Positions 17,376-27,252 of a stretch of DNA of 64,000 bases are shown in pieces. The stretch is taken from the NCBI GenBank assembly GCA_963707835.1, contig CAVPRI010000002.1, forward strand, positions 1,302,001 to 1,366,000, written 5' to 3'. The notes under the pieces were generated by a model, which saw only the letters and a list, made by a program, of their open reading frames with translations, ran no database searches and was not told where the DNA came from. Position 1 is the first letter of the stretch. Every line of letters starts with the position of its first letter. The translations under genes were made by a program, and so were the position numbers. The stretch comes from Bog-473 sp963707835. GTDB taxonomy: Bacteria; Actinomycetota; Acidimicrobiia; Acidimicrobiales; RAAP-2.

Positions 17376-18539
17376 TCAGTGCCGGTGAGGCATGCAGAGA
17401 TCGTCGTACTCGGCGATGACGATCTCCGCCGCGTCGGGCCCGCAGGCCGGGCACGCCGGGTCGCGGCGCACCTTGAACGTGCGGAAGGACTGCTCGAGCG
17501 CGTCGTAGGAGAGAAGGCGGCCCACCAGCGGCTCCCCGAGGTCGAGGAGCACCTTGATGGTCTCGATGGCCTGGATCGAGCCGACGATGCCCGGCAGGAC
17601 CCCGAGTACCCCGGCCTCGGCACACGATGGCGCGAGCTCGGCCGGCGGCGGCTCGGGGATGAGGCACCGGTAGCACGGGCCGTTGTAAGGGTCGAACACC
17701 GTGACCTGGCCTTCGAAGCGGAAGATCGACCCGTGGACGACGGGGATCCGCTTCAGGAGCGATGCGTCGTTGACCAGGTAGCGGGTCGGGAAGTTGTCAG
17801 TCCCGTCGACGATCACGTCGTACCCGTCGATGATGTCGAGGATGTTGTCGGCTCCGAGCCGTACGTCGTAGGTCACCACGTTGACGTCGGGGTTCAGGGC
17901 GGTGAGGGTCTTCTTGGCCGAGTCCACCTTGCGGTCCCCGATCCGGTCCATGTTGTGCAGGATCTGGCGCTGCAGGTTCGACTCGTCGACCACGTCCATG
18001 TCGATCACCCCGAGCGTGCCCACGCCGGCGGCCGCCAAGTAGAGGGCGGCCGGGGAGCCCAGGCCCCCCGCACCGAGGAGCAGCACCTTGGAGCCCAGCA
18101 GCTTGAGCTGGCCCGCCTCACCGACCTCGGGGAGCAGGAGGTGGCGCTGGTAGCGGTTGCGCTGCGCCGGGCTGAGCGTCTGCGGAGCTGCCCATGGCCG
18201 GCCGTCGTCCTTCCACTTGTTGAAGCCGCCCACCAGCGACTGCACGTCGGTGTAGCCCAGGTCCCCCATGGTCTTGGCGGCGAAGGCCGAGCGGACCCCG
18301 CCGGCGCAGTACACGACGATCGGGCCGGACTTGTCGGGCAGCTTGCCCTCGACCTGGAACTCCAGGTGCCCGCGCGGCAGGTGCACCGCGTTGGGGATGG
18401 CGCCCTGCTCGTACTCGTCGGGCTCGCGAACGTCGAGGAAGGTGACGCCGCCGGCCTCGTGGAGGCCCTGCGCGTCGGCCTGCTCCACCTCGCGGATCGA
18501 TGCTTTGGCCTCGCGGAGTAGGTCTCGAGGAGTGGGCAC
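17376..18539 (-). CDS. moeB: Rhodanese-MoeB fusion: sulfur-carrier adenylyltransferase/sulfurtransferase
   Basis: 387 residues with two domains. Residues about 15-115 are a rhodanese with FLDVREPDEY and the active-site loop VVYCAGGVRSA (Cys nucleophile). From about 125 follows a ThiF/MoeB E1-like domain with LLLGAGGLGSPAALYLA (ATP loop), a catalytic DGTDNFPTRY segment, and zinc ligands CYRC and CPAC. It would adenylate and thiolate ubiquitin-like sulfur carriers for molybdopterin, thiamine or cysteine synthesis. In MoeZ/MOCS3-type proteins the rhodanese is C-terminal; here it is N-terminal. GTG start with GGAGG 6 nt upstream. Confidence 0.9.
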   Translation of the reverse strand: MPTPRDLLREAKASIREVEQADAQGLHEAGGVTFLDVREPDEYEQGAIPNAVHLPRGHLEFQVEGKLPDKSGPIVVYCAGGVRSAFAAKTMGDLGYTDVQSLVGGFNKWKDDGRPWAAPQTLSPAQRNRYQRHLLLPEVGEAGQLKLLGSKVLLLGAGGLGSPAALYLAAAGVGTLGVIDMDVVDESNLQRQILHNMDRIGDRKVDSAKKTLTALNPDVNVVTYDVRLGADNILDIIDGYDVIVDGTDNFPTRYLVNDASLLKRIPVVHGSIFRFEGQVTVFDPYNGPCYRCLIPEPPPAELAPSCAEAGVLGVLPGIVGSIQAIETIKVLLDLGEPLVGRLLSYDALEQSFRTFKVRRDPACPACGPDAAEIVIAEYDDLCMPHRH

Positions 18540-18678
18540 TGCAACCTCCGTAGGACGCCGGGCCGCCTCCGGACCGGAACAAGGCGTAAAACACTACCAG
18601 CGGGGTCGACATTCCCGACGACTCGGACGGTCCGCATGAGGGGCCAGCCGGTCGGCGCGCGGTGAGAGACTCCGCTGC

Positions 18679-19287
18679 ATGGAGTTTCGCGATGTCCTCC
18701 GCCGGCGGTCCATGGTCCGTAGCTTCTCGGCCGAGCCCCTCGACCATGAGCTCGTCGACCGCGTCGTGCGCGACGCCCTTCGCTGCCCCACCGCGGGGAA
18801 CGCCGGGGGGACGTCGTGGGTGGTGCTCGAGGGCCCCTCCGAGACCCGGCGCTACTGGGACGCCACGACCGACGAACGGTGGCGCCGCTCGAGCCGGCGC
18901 TGGGAGGGAATGCGGCGGGCGCCGGTCCTGGTGCTCCTCGCCTACGCCTCGCCGGACGCCTACGTGGCCCGCTACGCCGAGATGGACAAGGCGGACTCGG
19001 GGCTCGGTGAGCACGCCGGGGCCTGGCCGGTGCCGTACTGGTACGGAGACGCCGCGTTCGGCGTCATGGCCGTCCTGCTCGGTGCCGTCGATGCCGGCCT
19101 CGGTGCCTGCGTGCTGGGTGCCTTCCGGGGTGAGCAGGCGCTCGACGCGGCGCTCGGAGTACCCCCGCAGTGGCGCCTGTTCTGTGCGGTCGTCATCGGC
19201 AAACCGGACGGCCGGGACCGCAGATCGTCGTCTCTCGACCGGTCACTCCCACCACCCTCGACTCGAATTCACTGGGGCCGTTGGTGA
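18679..19287 (+). CDS. Nitroreductase family protein
   Basis: FMN-dependent nitroreductase-fold protein of 202 residues. It begins MEFRDVLRRRSMVRSF, the family's phosphate-binding Arg region, followed by APTAGN-like CPTAGNAGG and a C-terminal LGACVLGAF-GVPPQWRL segment. ATG start; an A/G-rich stretch but no strong Shine-Dalgarno upstream. It diverges from moeB, and its last 45 bp overlap the 3' end of the convergent membrane-protein gene. Substrate unknown; related actinobacterial proteins are often F420- or FMN-dependent reductases of unknown function. Confidence 0.75.
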   Translation: MEFRDVLRRRSMVRSFSAEPLDHELVDRVVRDALRCPTAGNAGGTSWVVLEGPSETRRYWDATTDERWRRSSRRWEGMRRAPVLVLLAYASPDAYVARYAEMDKADSGLGEHAGAWPVPYWYGDAAFGVMAVLLGAVDAGLGACVLGAFRGEQALDAALGVPPQWRLFCAVVIGKPDGRDRRSSSLDRSLPPPSTRIHWGRW

Positions 19288-20740
19288 ACACCCTGGTTCA
19301 GTCTTCTTGGTGCTCCTTGTCGACGGAAGGAGCGTCGGAAGCAATGCCGCGCCGGCGACCACGATCGGGTACTCATATCGGTACACCAACCCAGGGACGG
19401 TGAAGATGACGACGAACTGGAGGAGGATCATCGAAGCGCAAAACGCGGCGAGCTCCAAATCCCCGGGCCTACGTCGAGACAGCAGCACGGGCACTGCAGC
19501 GACGAGGATGCCGAGATAGATCCATCCGTCGTAGAGAATGTCGCCGTAGAGGTTGCCACCCGTCGAGAACTGCTCGAGGTAGTCAATGCCGTACTGGCGG
19601 AGCGCCGGAGACACGGGGAGCTCGGTCGTCACGTTTGGAGGAGCCTGGAATGTCCAGAACGAAGGCCGATCGATTGCGAGCAGCGCTATACCCAGCCGAG
19701 CTCGTTCGCCCAAGTACGCCGGGATCACCGGTCACGGCCGAGGTCCACGCGTGTTGCAGCGACGACACCTGGGCAGGCTTCAAGAAGAAATCGACGAAGT
19801 GCCCGGGTCCAAACACGATGGGGTCGATCACACCGGTCTGCACGACGCGGCGGATGTCTGCCATCGTGTTCTTGTGCGGGACGAGAACGTCTTGCGGGAA
19901 CAAGACCTTGTTCTCGGATTTCGACATCTGCGCCAGGTCGTAAATGAGTGTCGACTGTTGCGGATTGGCGGACTTCGTGTTGATCGCCTTCTCGGCGCCT
20001 ACCTGGATCCCATAGAGCAGCACGCATCCGAGGAGGCCGGTTGCGATGGCCAGAGTCCGGCGCGGGCCCATGAACGACGGAAGTAGCCGATACGCCAGCA
20101 ACGCGAACAATGCGAAGAGTGGAATCAACGCGATCTGCCAGGAAAAACTGCACAACGCGGCCGACACGAGACACGCGACCAGATTCGTCGTTCGCTGTCG
20201 GGTCCCCATCCTCACCATCCGCGCGGCGGACCCGAACACGACGAGGAGGAGTGCGATGCACCACGTGTCCCGCCCGACGTGCACGGCCCACGAGAGCACG
20301 GGTGGCCACGTGCAGAGCAGCATGGCCAGCACCGTTGCGGCGAGACACCCGAACCGGACCCGCAGGACGAGGTAGAACCCGATCAGCAGGGTGAACATGG
20401 AGACGACGAGAATCCAACCGGGACTCGTCAGCCCGAGCAGGTAGGGCACACGGAAGATCGCCGAGAGCAAAGGGGTGTGGAAGTTGGAGAAGTGGCCGGT
20501 CGTGGCCTCATTGATCTCATCGAGCGTGTCGGGATCCGTCTGTCCTGGCCAGAAGAAGAGTGCCGCGACGGTCACGTACGTGACGAAGGAAACCACGACC
20601 CGCACCTGACGGGACACGGCCACCCTATTCGACCGGGCGTGGCGAGGTCGGCCGTTCGGCACTCCTACTCCCTCCGAGGTGCTCTCTGGTCCCGGTTCCC
20701 AGAGAACGCTCACTGCCGAAGGCCGCGATCTATCGGACAT
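19243..20740 (-). CDS. Polytopic membrane protein of glycan-export/glycosyltransferase type, one frameshift
   Basis: About 497 residues with some ten or more hydrophobic segments. An N-terminal hydrophilic stretch is followed by repeated membrane helices, an extracytoplasmic-looking loop containing DPDTLDEINEATTGHFSNFHTP, and a late soluble domain. The last roughly 150 residues (AYLGERARLGIALL onward) are in another frame; the shift lies near 19722-19728. Acidic-plus-His loops of this layout occur in polyprenyl-phosphate-dependent glycosyltransferases (for example DUF6020-like proteins), but I cannot prove the family. It sits at the edge of the polysaccharide region. Confidence 0.6.
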
Positions 20741-20996
20741 GGCCGACGGATTTCACACCGATTGCGGATGTCGACGTCACCCCGTGCAAAACGCCGATCG
20801 ATTGTGGTCACAACCCGTTCGGTTCCCTCAACGCGGCGAGGCCGTGGCTGGCCACAAACGAGCACACTCCATTCCTCGTGCACGAGGCAACGACCGAGCA
20901 ATCCCCGTACCGGCGTAGTCGGGCAATTCCATGCTGCGGATGCTATCGGCGCGACGGTATGTGGCCGGGCCAAACCGCCGATAATCTCTCGTGGCC

Positions 20997-21880
20997 ATGG
21001 GTCTCTCCCCCGAGAACCTCGACGACGAGAACTGTCCGGCATGCGGCGGCCGCGGAGCACGCGCCTGCGGGCAACTTCATACCCCGCCACTCCCTCGTGG
21101 CGCCGCTGCCTGGCCTGCCGGAGCGAATCCTTGTTGCCTCAACCAAGCGACGCTCGGTTGGCGGAGATCTATGGCACCACGTATTACGAGCCTTGGAGAT
21201 GGGAGGAAAAGGAAGTCGTGCAGGGCTTCAAGGCCCGAACGTTTCTGCACGGGCTCCAACGGGCACAGCCGTGCGCAGGAGATCGGCTGCTCGACGTGGG
21301 CTGCGCTCAGGGTGAACTGGCGAAGGCTGCTGCGGGAATCGGGCTGGACGTGCTCGGCATCGACATCAACGAGGATGCGATTGAGCGAGCTCGCGAACTC
21401 GTGCCACGAGCATCGTTCCACTGCGGAGAACTTGATGCGGACGTGGTGGGCTGCAACTGGGACATCGCGACCATGTTCGATTTCATCGAACATGTTCGCC
21501 AGCCCAGGGTGACACTGCGCAGCGCCCACGCGGTCCTGCGTCCGGGGGGCAGGCTTCTCTTGTCGACACCGAGGACCGGATCCCTCACACACCACCTGAC
21601 GGGGCGGTTCTGGCCCCAATACCGAGAGGAACACCTCGTCCTGTTCTCCGAGTTGGGACTCCGTCGCGCCCTGGAGGACGCTGGATTCCGCGTCGAATCC
21701 GTCGTCCCGACAACGAAATACACGACCGGCGCCTACCTGTTGGGCCAGGTCTGGGGCTACTCGTCGCCCGCTGGACGGAAACTGGCTCGGCTCGCCTCGA
21801 AGATGATTCGATTCCGGCTCATGCACGCGCAGCTTCCGCTGCGGTTCGGGGAGATGACGGTCCTGGCTCGCAAGGACTAG
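20997..21880 (+). CDS. Zinc-ribbon class I SAM-dependent methyltransferase, one frameshift
   Basis: About 294 residues. The N-terminus has CPAC and, after the shift, RCLAC, a probable Cys4 zinc ribbon found on glycan-cluster methyltransferases. The Rossmann methyltransferase core has LLDVGCAQGELA (motif I), LGIDINEDAI, and DIATMFDFIEHV, then LRPGGRLLLSTP. The two parts are in different frames, with the shift near 21050-21075. The context between membrane and GT2 genes suggests methylation of a sugar or glycan end. ATG at 20997. Confidence 0.8.
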
Positions 21881-21905
21881 TGAGCCCGCAACGACCAAGT
21901 AGGAA

Positions 21906-23224
21906 TCAGCGGTACGAGTAGAGGCGCGAGAAGCGGTACTTGAAACAGGCCCGAATCCAGGTGAGGGGATCGCGAAAGATACCTGATCTTCTTTCCCTCC
22001 TCGAATGAACGGGATTGGTACGAGATCGGCAGCTCGACTGGCACGTATCCGGCCCGTATCAGCTTGGCCGTCAACTCCCAGTCGAAGTCGAACCGGTTGC
22101 ACTCCAAGGGGATCCCCGTTCAGGCAGTCGCGCCGGAAGACCTTGTACATGGTGAAGGGGTCGCGCAACCTCTGCTGGTAGACGACGTTGAACAGCAGGA
22201 GGAAGCCGACGTGCCCGAGATTCATCACTTTGGACAACCCAGACTGCTGTCCAAAGTGACGCATGCCCCAGTGACCCTCGGGCGACTGGCGACATCCGAG
22301 CACGAAACCCGTCTCACCCTGTCGGAGCGGTTCCAGGAGTTTGCCGTAGTCGTCGACGTCGTATTCAAGGTCCGCATCCTGTATCAGGACAAAGTCACCC
22401 GTCGCTTCCTCGAGGCCGCGACGGACGGCGTGGCCCTTACCTTGGGGCGACTCCTCGAGGATCACTGAGACGCCAGGGGTGTCCGCATAGCTCAGGACTT
22501 TTTGCGCGTGCCATCCGTCGAATGGCTCTCCACGATGACGACGTCGATCTCGATTCCAGGGATCTCCTTGGCAAGAACCAAATCCATGGTCTTCTCGAAG
22601 GTCTCCGCTTCGTTGTATACGGGAAGGATCACCGAAAGGCGCAGCGGCCGATCTGGCGGGGGCTCGAGGGCGCTCCGGCGGGCGACGACCAACCGGGTGT
22701 CGCCATAGCGGTAGAACTCCGGCTTCTCGAAGCCCGAGCGGAAGAGCAGCGAAGCCAGTGTCTGGCCGGGAAACACACAGGTCCGGTCGTCGGAGCGCGA
22801 CCTGCGGAACGGGCGATCAGCCCTCACGGTGACGACGAGGATCCCTCCGGGCGCCAGCCACTGTCGCGCCTCTCCGAGCAGGCGGCTCGGGCGGCCGGTT
22901 CGCTCGAGCATCCCGTCCAGAATCACCGCAGCAATCGAAGCCGGCATATCGACTCGGCCAAACGGGTCGTCGGGCGTCCCGACGAGGATTTCCCGATTGG
23001 GAACCGCCAGCTTCAGGACGGGGGAAGCGCCCGAGTCACTCACTGCCAGCAGGGGTCCGGCCGGAGCCTCCTGCACGGCGCGCGGCAGCACTGGCGCACC
23101 GGCGGTCGGAGGGGCCGGAGGGGCCGGAGCCGCGCGAACGGTCAGGGAATCGGCGGATCACGCCCGTCGGAAGCCACCCGCCGCTGTTGCCGGTTCCGCC
23201 TGTTACCAGCAACTTCTCTGGCAT
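21906..23224 (-). CDS. Family 2 glycosyltransferase with N-terminal methyltransferase-like region, several frameshifts
   Basis: A locus of about 440 codons split over several frames. The C-terminal half is a GT-A family 2 transferase of dolichyl-phosphate-mannose-synthase type: SVILPVYNEAETFEKTM, VVIVESHSTDGTRK, QGKGHAVRRGL, LIQDADLEYDVDDY, then FDFDWELTAKLIRAGY. Upstream, APGGILVVTVRADRP resembles the end of a methyltransferase domain. Shifts are inferred near 23150, at the A5 run near 22498-22502, at the G4 run near 22109-22114, and near 21957-21965, after which the frame ends RLYSYR at 21906-21908. The start at ATG 23224 (MPEKLL) is uncertain because it relies on the 23150 shift. Probably surface-glycan synthesis. 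Confidence 0.65.
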
Positions 23225-23268
23225 CGATGGACTCTAACACGCACCCGGAGAGCGTTACCCCGATTTGT

Positions 23269-23274
23269 TACAAT
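23269..23274 (+). promoter_or_regulatory. Extended -10 element of a leaderless SIS transcript
   Basis: TACAAT matches five of six bases of TATAAT and is preceded by TG at the extended -10 position (TGTTACAAT, 23266-23274). It ends 6 nt before the in-frame GTG at 23281, so transcription would start at the start codon. This resolves the otherwise implausible 2-bp gap between the divergent ATGs at 23224 and 23227. Confidence 0.45.
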
Positions 23275-23280
23275 GAGGAG

Positions 23281-23909
23281 GTGGCGGAGTCCGGCTTCAC
23301 CCGTCGGTATCTGGATGAAGCATCGAAGCTGACATCGGCCTTGGACCCACTGGTCATTGACGACATCGCCCTCGGTCTCGCACGTGTCAGAGACCGAGGT
23401 GGGCGCCTGTTCGTGTTGGGCGTCGGCGGTGGCGCCGGCCACGCATCCCACGCGGTGAACGACTTCCGCAAGCTCTGCCACATTGAGAGCTATGCCCCGA
23501 CCGACAACGTCTCGGAGCTGACAGCTCGCATCAATGACGACGGCTGGGCGACCACGTTCTTGCGCTGGCTCGAGATCTCACACTTGAGCGCGGGACGCCC
23601 TCATGGTCTTCTCGGTCGGTGGCGGGTCCCGAGCGCGGGGGTGTCTCGTTGAACCTCGTGTCAGCGATCGAGTTCGCACACGAGGTCGGAGCATCCATTT
23701 ACGGCATCGTCGGATCGTGGGACGGAACCCTGGCCCAACTGGCCGACCGTGCAGTCATCGTCGAGCCTCCGGCCGACCTGAAAACCCCACTCGTCGAGTC
23801 GTTCCAGGCCGTTGTGTGGCATGCACTCGTTTCCCATCCAGTGCTAGTGGCCCAGCAGGCACACTGGGAGTCGATCACGGCGACCGACGTCGTGGCCACG
23901 GCCACCTAA
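23281..23909 (+). CDS. gmhA: SIS-domain sugar-phosphate isomerase, phosphoheptose isomerase-like, two frameshifts
   Basis: Sugar-isomerase domain protein of about 209 residues, predicted to convert sedoheptulose 7-phosphate to D-glycero-D-manno-heptose 7-phosphate. It contains FVLGVGGGAGHASHAVNDFRKL, a SIS phosphate-binding loop and the metal/His region of GmhA relatives, then YAPTDNVSELTARINDDGW and, after the shifts, SLNLVSAIEFAHEVGASIYGIVG and the C-terminal HALVSHPVL. Frames change near 23590-23596 and near 23624-23632 (G-runs). GTG 23281 chosen as start; ATG 23227 is in frame but crowds the divergent gene. First gene of the heptose cluster. The symbol is by similarity and context. Confidence 0.75.
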
Positions 23910-23950
23910 AGGTTCTCGCGCTGAGGGAACCGACGCCACACACTCGAGTT

Positions 23951-24545
23951 GTGATCCTCGACAGGGATGGAGTCATCAACGACCTCGTGAAGCGACCTCC
24001 CGATCTGCGAGGGGAGTCGCCCCTGAGCGTGGACGAGGTTCGCCTCACAGAGGGCGTCACCGGCGCGCTACACCGCATCCGCACCTCCGGATACCTGCTC
24101 GCTTGCGTGACCAACCAGCCCGCCGCGGCGAAGGGCCAATGCTCCATGACAGAGGTGGACGCGATGCAGCGCACGGTCATGGACCTGCTTCGCCAGCACG
24201 GCGTCGAACTCGACGCAGCGCGTCTGTGCCCTCACCATTACGACGCGAAGGATCCACGGTTGGCCGCTCCATGTGCGTGCCGAAAGCCCGCCCCGGGCAT
24301 GCTGAACGACGTCCTCGTCGAGCTCAACGCCGATCCCGCGCGAGTCGTGGATGATCGGCGACACTGACTCGGACGTGATCGCTGGTCAGGCAGCGGGGGT
24401 CCGGACGGCGATGATCCTGAACCCGGACAGTGCCCACAAGCGCGCCGGCCACGTACGGCCGGACGTGCTCGTCGAGAGCCTCGGCGAGGCGGCGAGCGTC
24501 GTTGTTGGCGCCGCTGCCACACGGATACACTCCCCCCCGTGGTGA
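23951..24545 (+). CDS. gmhB: HAD-family heptose 1,7-bisphosphate phosphatase-like protein, one frameshift
   Basis: HAD phosphatase of about 198 residues. It has ILDRDGVIN (nucleophile DxD motif), CVTNQPA (motif II), the GmhB zinc motif CPHH with CACRKP, and, after a frameshift near 24340-24350, WMIGDTDSDVIAGQAAGV (motif IV). It would remove the 7-phosphate from D-glycero-D-manno-heptose 1,7-bisphosphate. GTG at 23951 is the only usable start in this frame after the SIS stop. Its stop overlaps the transaldolase start. Confidence 0.8.
24526..24531 (+). promoter_or_regulatory. Putative -10 element before the transaldolase gene
   Basis: TACACT (TAnnnT) is followed by a C7 run of exactly 7 nt and then the GTG at 24539. 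This would give an internal leaderless promoter inside the heptose cluster. Confidence 0.35.
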
Positions 24546-25251
24546 GCGCTCCCTCCGAGACGCGTGTCTTCGCCGACGGAGCCGACCTGGAAACCATCGT
24601 TACCCTGCGATCAGACCCCCTGATCGCAGGATTCACCACGAACCCGACCCTGATGCGGAGCGCGGGCCTGACTGATTACGAGCAGTTCGCCAGATCCCTC
24701 CTCGAGCTCGTCGACGAACACCCGGTGTCGCTGGAGGTGTGCGCCGACGAGCCCAACGAGATTCGCCGTCAAGCGCTTCGTCTCGCCGGTTGGGGATCGA
24801 ACGTCGTCGTGAAGGTACCCATCACGACGACCGGCGGCGAGCCACTTGCCCCGGTCGTCAAGGACCTGGCCGGCGAAGGCGTGAAGGTCAATGTGACCGC
24901 GATCTTCACCGTGGCGCAGGTCGAGCAGTCCGTGACGGCACTCGACGGCGGACCGGCCTCGTTCGTCTCCGTGTTCGCCGGTCGCATCGCAGATGCCGGG
25001 GTCGATCCCCTGCCGATCGTCGCTGAATCCGTTCGTCTGGTCAATGAGTGCGACGGGCCCGAGGTGATCTGGGCATCGCCGCGGGAGGTGCTCAACCTGG
25101 TTCAGGCACGGTCCGTGGGGTGCCACGTGATCACGATGACGGTCGACCTCCTGAAGAAGGTGCCGCTTCTGGAAGAGACCTCGAGAAGTTCTCACGAGAG
25201 ACCGTCAACATGTTCTACCGGGACGCCCAAGCGGCCGGTCTCCGTCTGTAG
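24539..25251 (+). CDS. Transaldolase / fructose-6-phosphate aldolase-like protein, one frameshift
   Basis: Small TalC/FSA-like TIM-barrel protein of about 237 residues. It shows FADGADLETI, GFTTNPTLMRSAG, VVVKVPITT with the Schiff-base Lys, and VNVTAIFTVAQV, then FVSVFAGRIADAG. After KKVPLL the frame shifts near 25165-25172 and ends GRDLEKFSRETVNMFYRDAQ. Without the shift the frame would run on into the epimerase, making a false fusion. In this cluster it may make sedoheptulose 7-phosphate, the substrate of the SIS enzyme; that role is inferred from context. Confidence 0.82.
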
Positions 25252-25267
25252 CCGGGCTGAACGAGTC

Positions 25268-26257
25268 GTGATTCCGCGGCGAGCCTGCGTCACCGGCGGA
25301 GGAGGTTTCATCGGAAGCCATCTCGCCGAGGCGCTTCATCACGCCGGTTCCGAAGTGGTCGTCGTGGACGACTTCCGGACCGGGCGCCGCGAGTTCCTCG
25401 ATGCGCTCGCGGACAGTTCACGCATGACGCTCGTCGAAGGCGACGTTCTCGATTCCGGGCTGCTGACCGAAGCCATGCAAGGCTGCGATTGGGTCTTCCA
25501 CCTGCAGGCCAACGCCGATGTCCGGCGTGGGCTCGATTACCCCACAAAGGACCTCGAGCAGAACACAGTCGCCACGTCGAGGGTTCTCGAAGCCATGCGC
25601 GCCGCGGGCGTCAGTCGGATCCTCTTCTCGTCGACCGGTTCGGTGTACGGAGAGCCGCACGTCTTTCCGACACCTGAGGACGCCCCGTTCCCCATGCAGA
25701 CATCGCTCTACGGTGCCTCAAAGCTTGCTGGGGAAGGATTGGTCGCTGCCTACGCCAGCGGATACGGGTTCGTTTCGATCATTTGCCGCTTCGTCTCCAT
25801 CTTGGGCGAGCGTTATACCCATGGTCACGTCATCGACTTCTACACTGCGCTGAAACACGATCCGAACCGGATCAAGGTGCTGGGCAACGGGAAGCAAGAG
25901 AAGTCGTATCTCTACGTCGGCGACTGCGTTGCCGCCATGCTCGCTACTGTCGACGCCCACCACGCGGACAGAGGGTCGCACGTGTACAACCTGGGAACGG
26001 ACGAGACAGTGGTCGTGGATGACTCCTTGCGGATCATTACCGATCACCTCGACTTGTCGCCGCGCGTGGAGTACGCCGGGGGCGAGCGAGGATGGATCGG
26101 CGACTCGCCTCTCATTCACCTCGACACGACCAAGATCTGCTCGCTTGGCTGGGCACCCGAGTTGACCATTCCGCAGGCGATTCGCCGCACTCTCGAATGG
26201 TTCGACGCAAACGATTCCGTCTGGCGTGATCACATGTTGATCGACCGATCGCACTAG
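25268..26257 (+). CDS. NAD-dependent sugar-nucleotide epimerase/dehydratase
   Basis: Extended SDR of 329 residues beginning with the NAD loop TGGGGFIGSHLAEAL, with an FSSTGSVYGEP serine region and the YGASK Tyr-Lys pair. RFVSILGERYTHGHVIDF and GNGKQEKSYLYVGDC are typical of UDP-glucose 4-epimerase-like and GDP-sugar-modifying members. GTG start 16 bp after the restored transaldolase stop. Its stop overlaps an AGGAG Shine-Dalgarno for the kinase gene. Probably modifies a nucleotide-activated heptose or hexose; substrate unknown. Confidence 0.85.
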   Translation: MIPRRACVTGGGGFIGSHLAEALHHAGSEVVVVDDFRTGRREFLDALADSSRMTLVEGDVLDSGLLTEAMQGCDWVFHLQANADVRRGLDYPTKDLEQNTVATSRVLEAMRAAGVSRILFSSTGSVYGEPHVFPTPEDAPFPMQTSLYGASKLAGEGLVAAYASGYGFVSIICRFVSILGERYTHGHVIDFYTALKHDPNRIKVLGNGKQEKSYLYVGDCVAAMLATVDAHHADRGSHVYNLGTDETVVVDDSLRIITDHLDLSPRVEYAGGERGWIGDSPLIHLDTTKICSLGWAPELTIPQAIRRTLEWFDANDSVWRDHMLIDRSH

Positions 26258-26266
26258 GAGTCGCTC

Positions 26267-27252
26267 ATGTCGGTCATCTTCGCCCGCGCTCCACTGCGGA
26301 TTTCGCTAGGCGGCGGAGGCACGGATCTCCCCTCCTTCTACACCGAACACGAAGGATTCGTCGTGTCCGGAGCGATCGACAAGTACGTCTACATGCTGGT
26401 CCACACCATCTTTCAGCAGCGCTACCGGATGAAGTACTCACTTGTGGAAGAAGTCGACACGATCGGCGAGATCCGCCATCCGATTCTGCGAGAGACCCTC
26501 TTGCGGCATTGGAGGGGAAATCCCCTGGAGATCGCGTCCGTGGCAGATGTGCCGGCGGGCACCGGGATGGGCTCGTCCGGAGCGTTCACCGTGTGCCTCT
26601 TGAAGGCGCTGGCCCACGCCCGCTGCACGTCCATCACCCCGGGCGCATTGGCCGACGCCGCATGTCATATCGAAATCGATGTGCTGAAGGAGCCCGTTGG
26701 CAAGCAGGATCAGTACGTGGCAGCTCACGGCGGCATCTGCGGGTACACGTTCCGTCGTGACGGCTCAGTGGACGTCGAGCCACTTGGGCTCGACACCGAG
26801 GTGTTGCGCAAGATGAGGGACCAACTGTTGCTCTTCTACACGGGCAATGTCCGCTCTGCATCGAGTCTTCTGTCGGACCAAGATTCTCGGTCACGGCGGG
26901 CGATCCGACCATCATCGAGAACCTGAAGAGAACGAAGGCAATCGGCTACGAGAGCCGGGAGCTGCTGTTGAAGGGAGATCTGACCGCGTACGCGTTGCTG
27001 ATGCACGAGCACTGGCTGAACAAGAGAGGACGGTCCGCCGGAATGGCCAGCGAGCGAATCGATCGACTCTACGAGGTCGCTCGCGAGAGCGGAGCAATTG
27101 GAGGCAAGCTCGTGGGCGCCGGCGGGGGCGGCTTCCTTCTCGTCTTCACCGACCGCCCGGAGGACACGCGAAACTCCATGTCCAAAGAACGAGCGCAAGA
27201 GCTTCCGTTTACGTTCGAGTTCGGCGGCGCGGTCGCCAACGAGTTCACCTGA
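26267..27252 (+). CDS. hddA: D-glycero-D-manno-heptose 7-phosphate kinase-like GHMP kinase, one frameshift
   Basis: GHMP kinase of about 328 residues. It begins IFARAPLRISLGGGGTDLP, typical of HddA and related sugar kinases. The ATP-binding motif is PAGTGMGSSGAFTVCLLKAL; the C-terminal GHMP motif is KLVGAGGGGFLLVF. The two parts are in different frames, with the shift near 26875-26885 restored by reading FSVTAGDPTIIENLKRTKAIGY. It would phosphorylate heptose 7-phosphate at C1. Good Shine-Dalgarno AGGAG 6 nt before the ATG. Confidence 0.85.

Noticed and set aside
20279..20990. Long N-terminal extension of the methyltransferase
   Set aside because: It is antisense to the membrane protein gene and low-complexity. 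The zinc-ribbon start MGLSPENLDDENCPACGG at 20997 is in another frame and fits better.
23036..23224. A separate short Rossmann epimerase fragment starting MPEKLLVTGGTGNSGG
   Set aside because: Only the first 16 residues look Rossmann-like; the rest is low-complexity. It is better read as the N-terminus of the frameshifted GT2 gene, though with low certainty.
24539..26257. A single 572-residue transaldolase-epimerase fusion
   Set aside because: The frame crosses from one to the other only because of a shift near 25168. In the other frame the transaldolase ends naturally (GRDLEKFSRETVNMFYRDAQ, then TAG at 25249-25251), and the epimerase has its own GTG at 25268.
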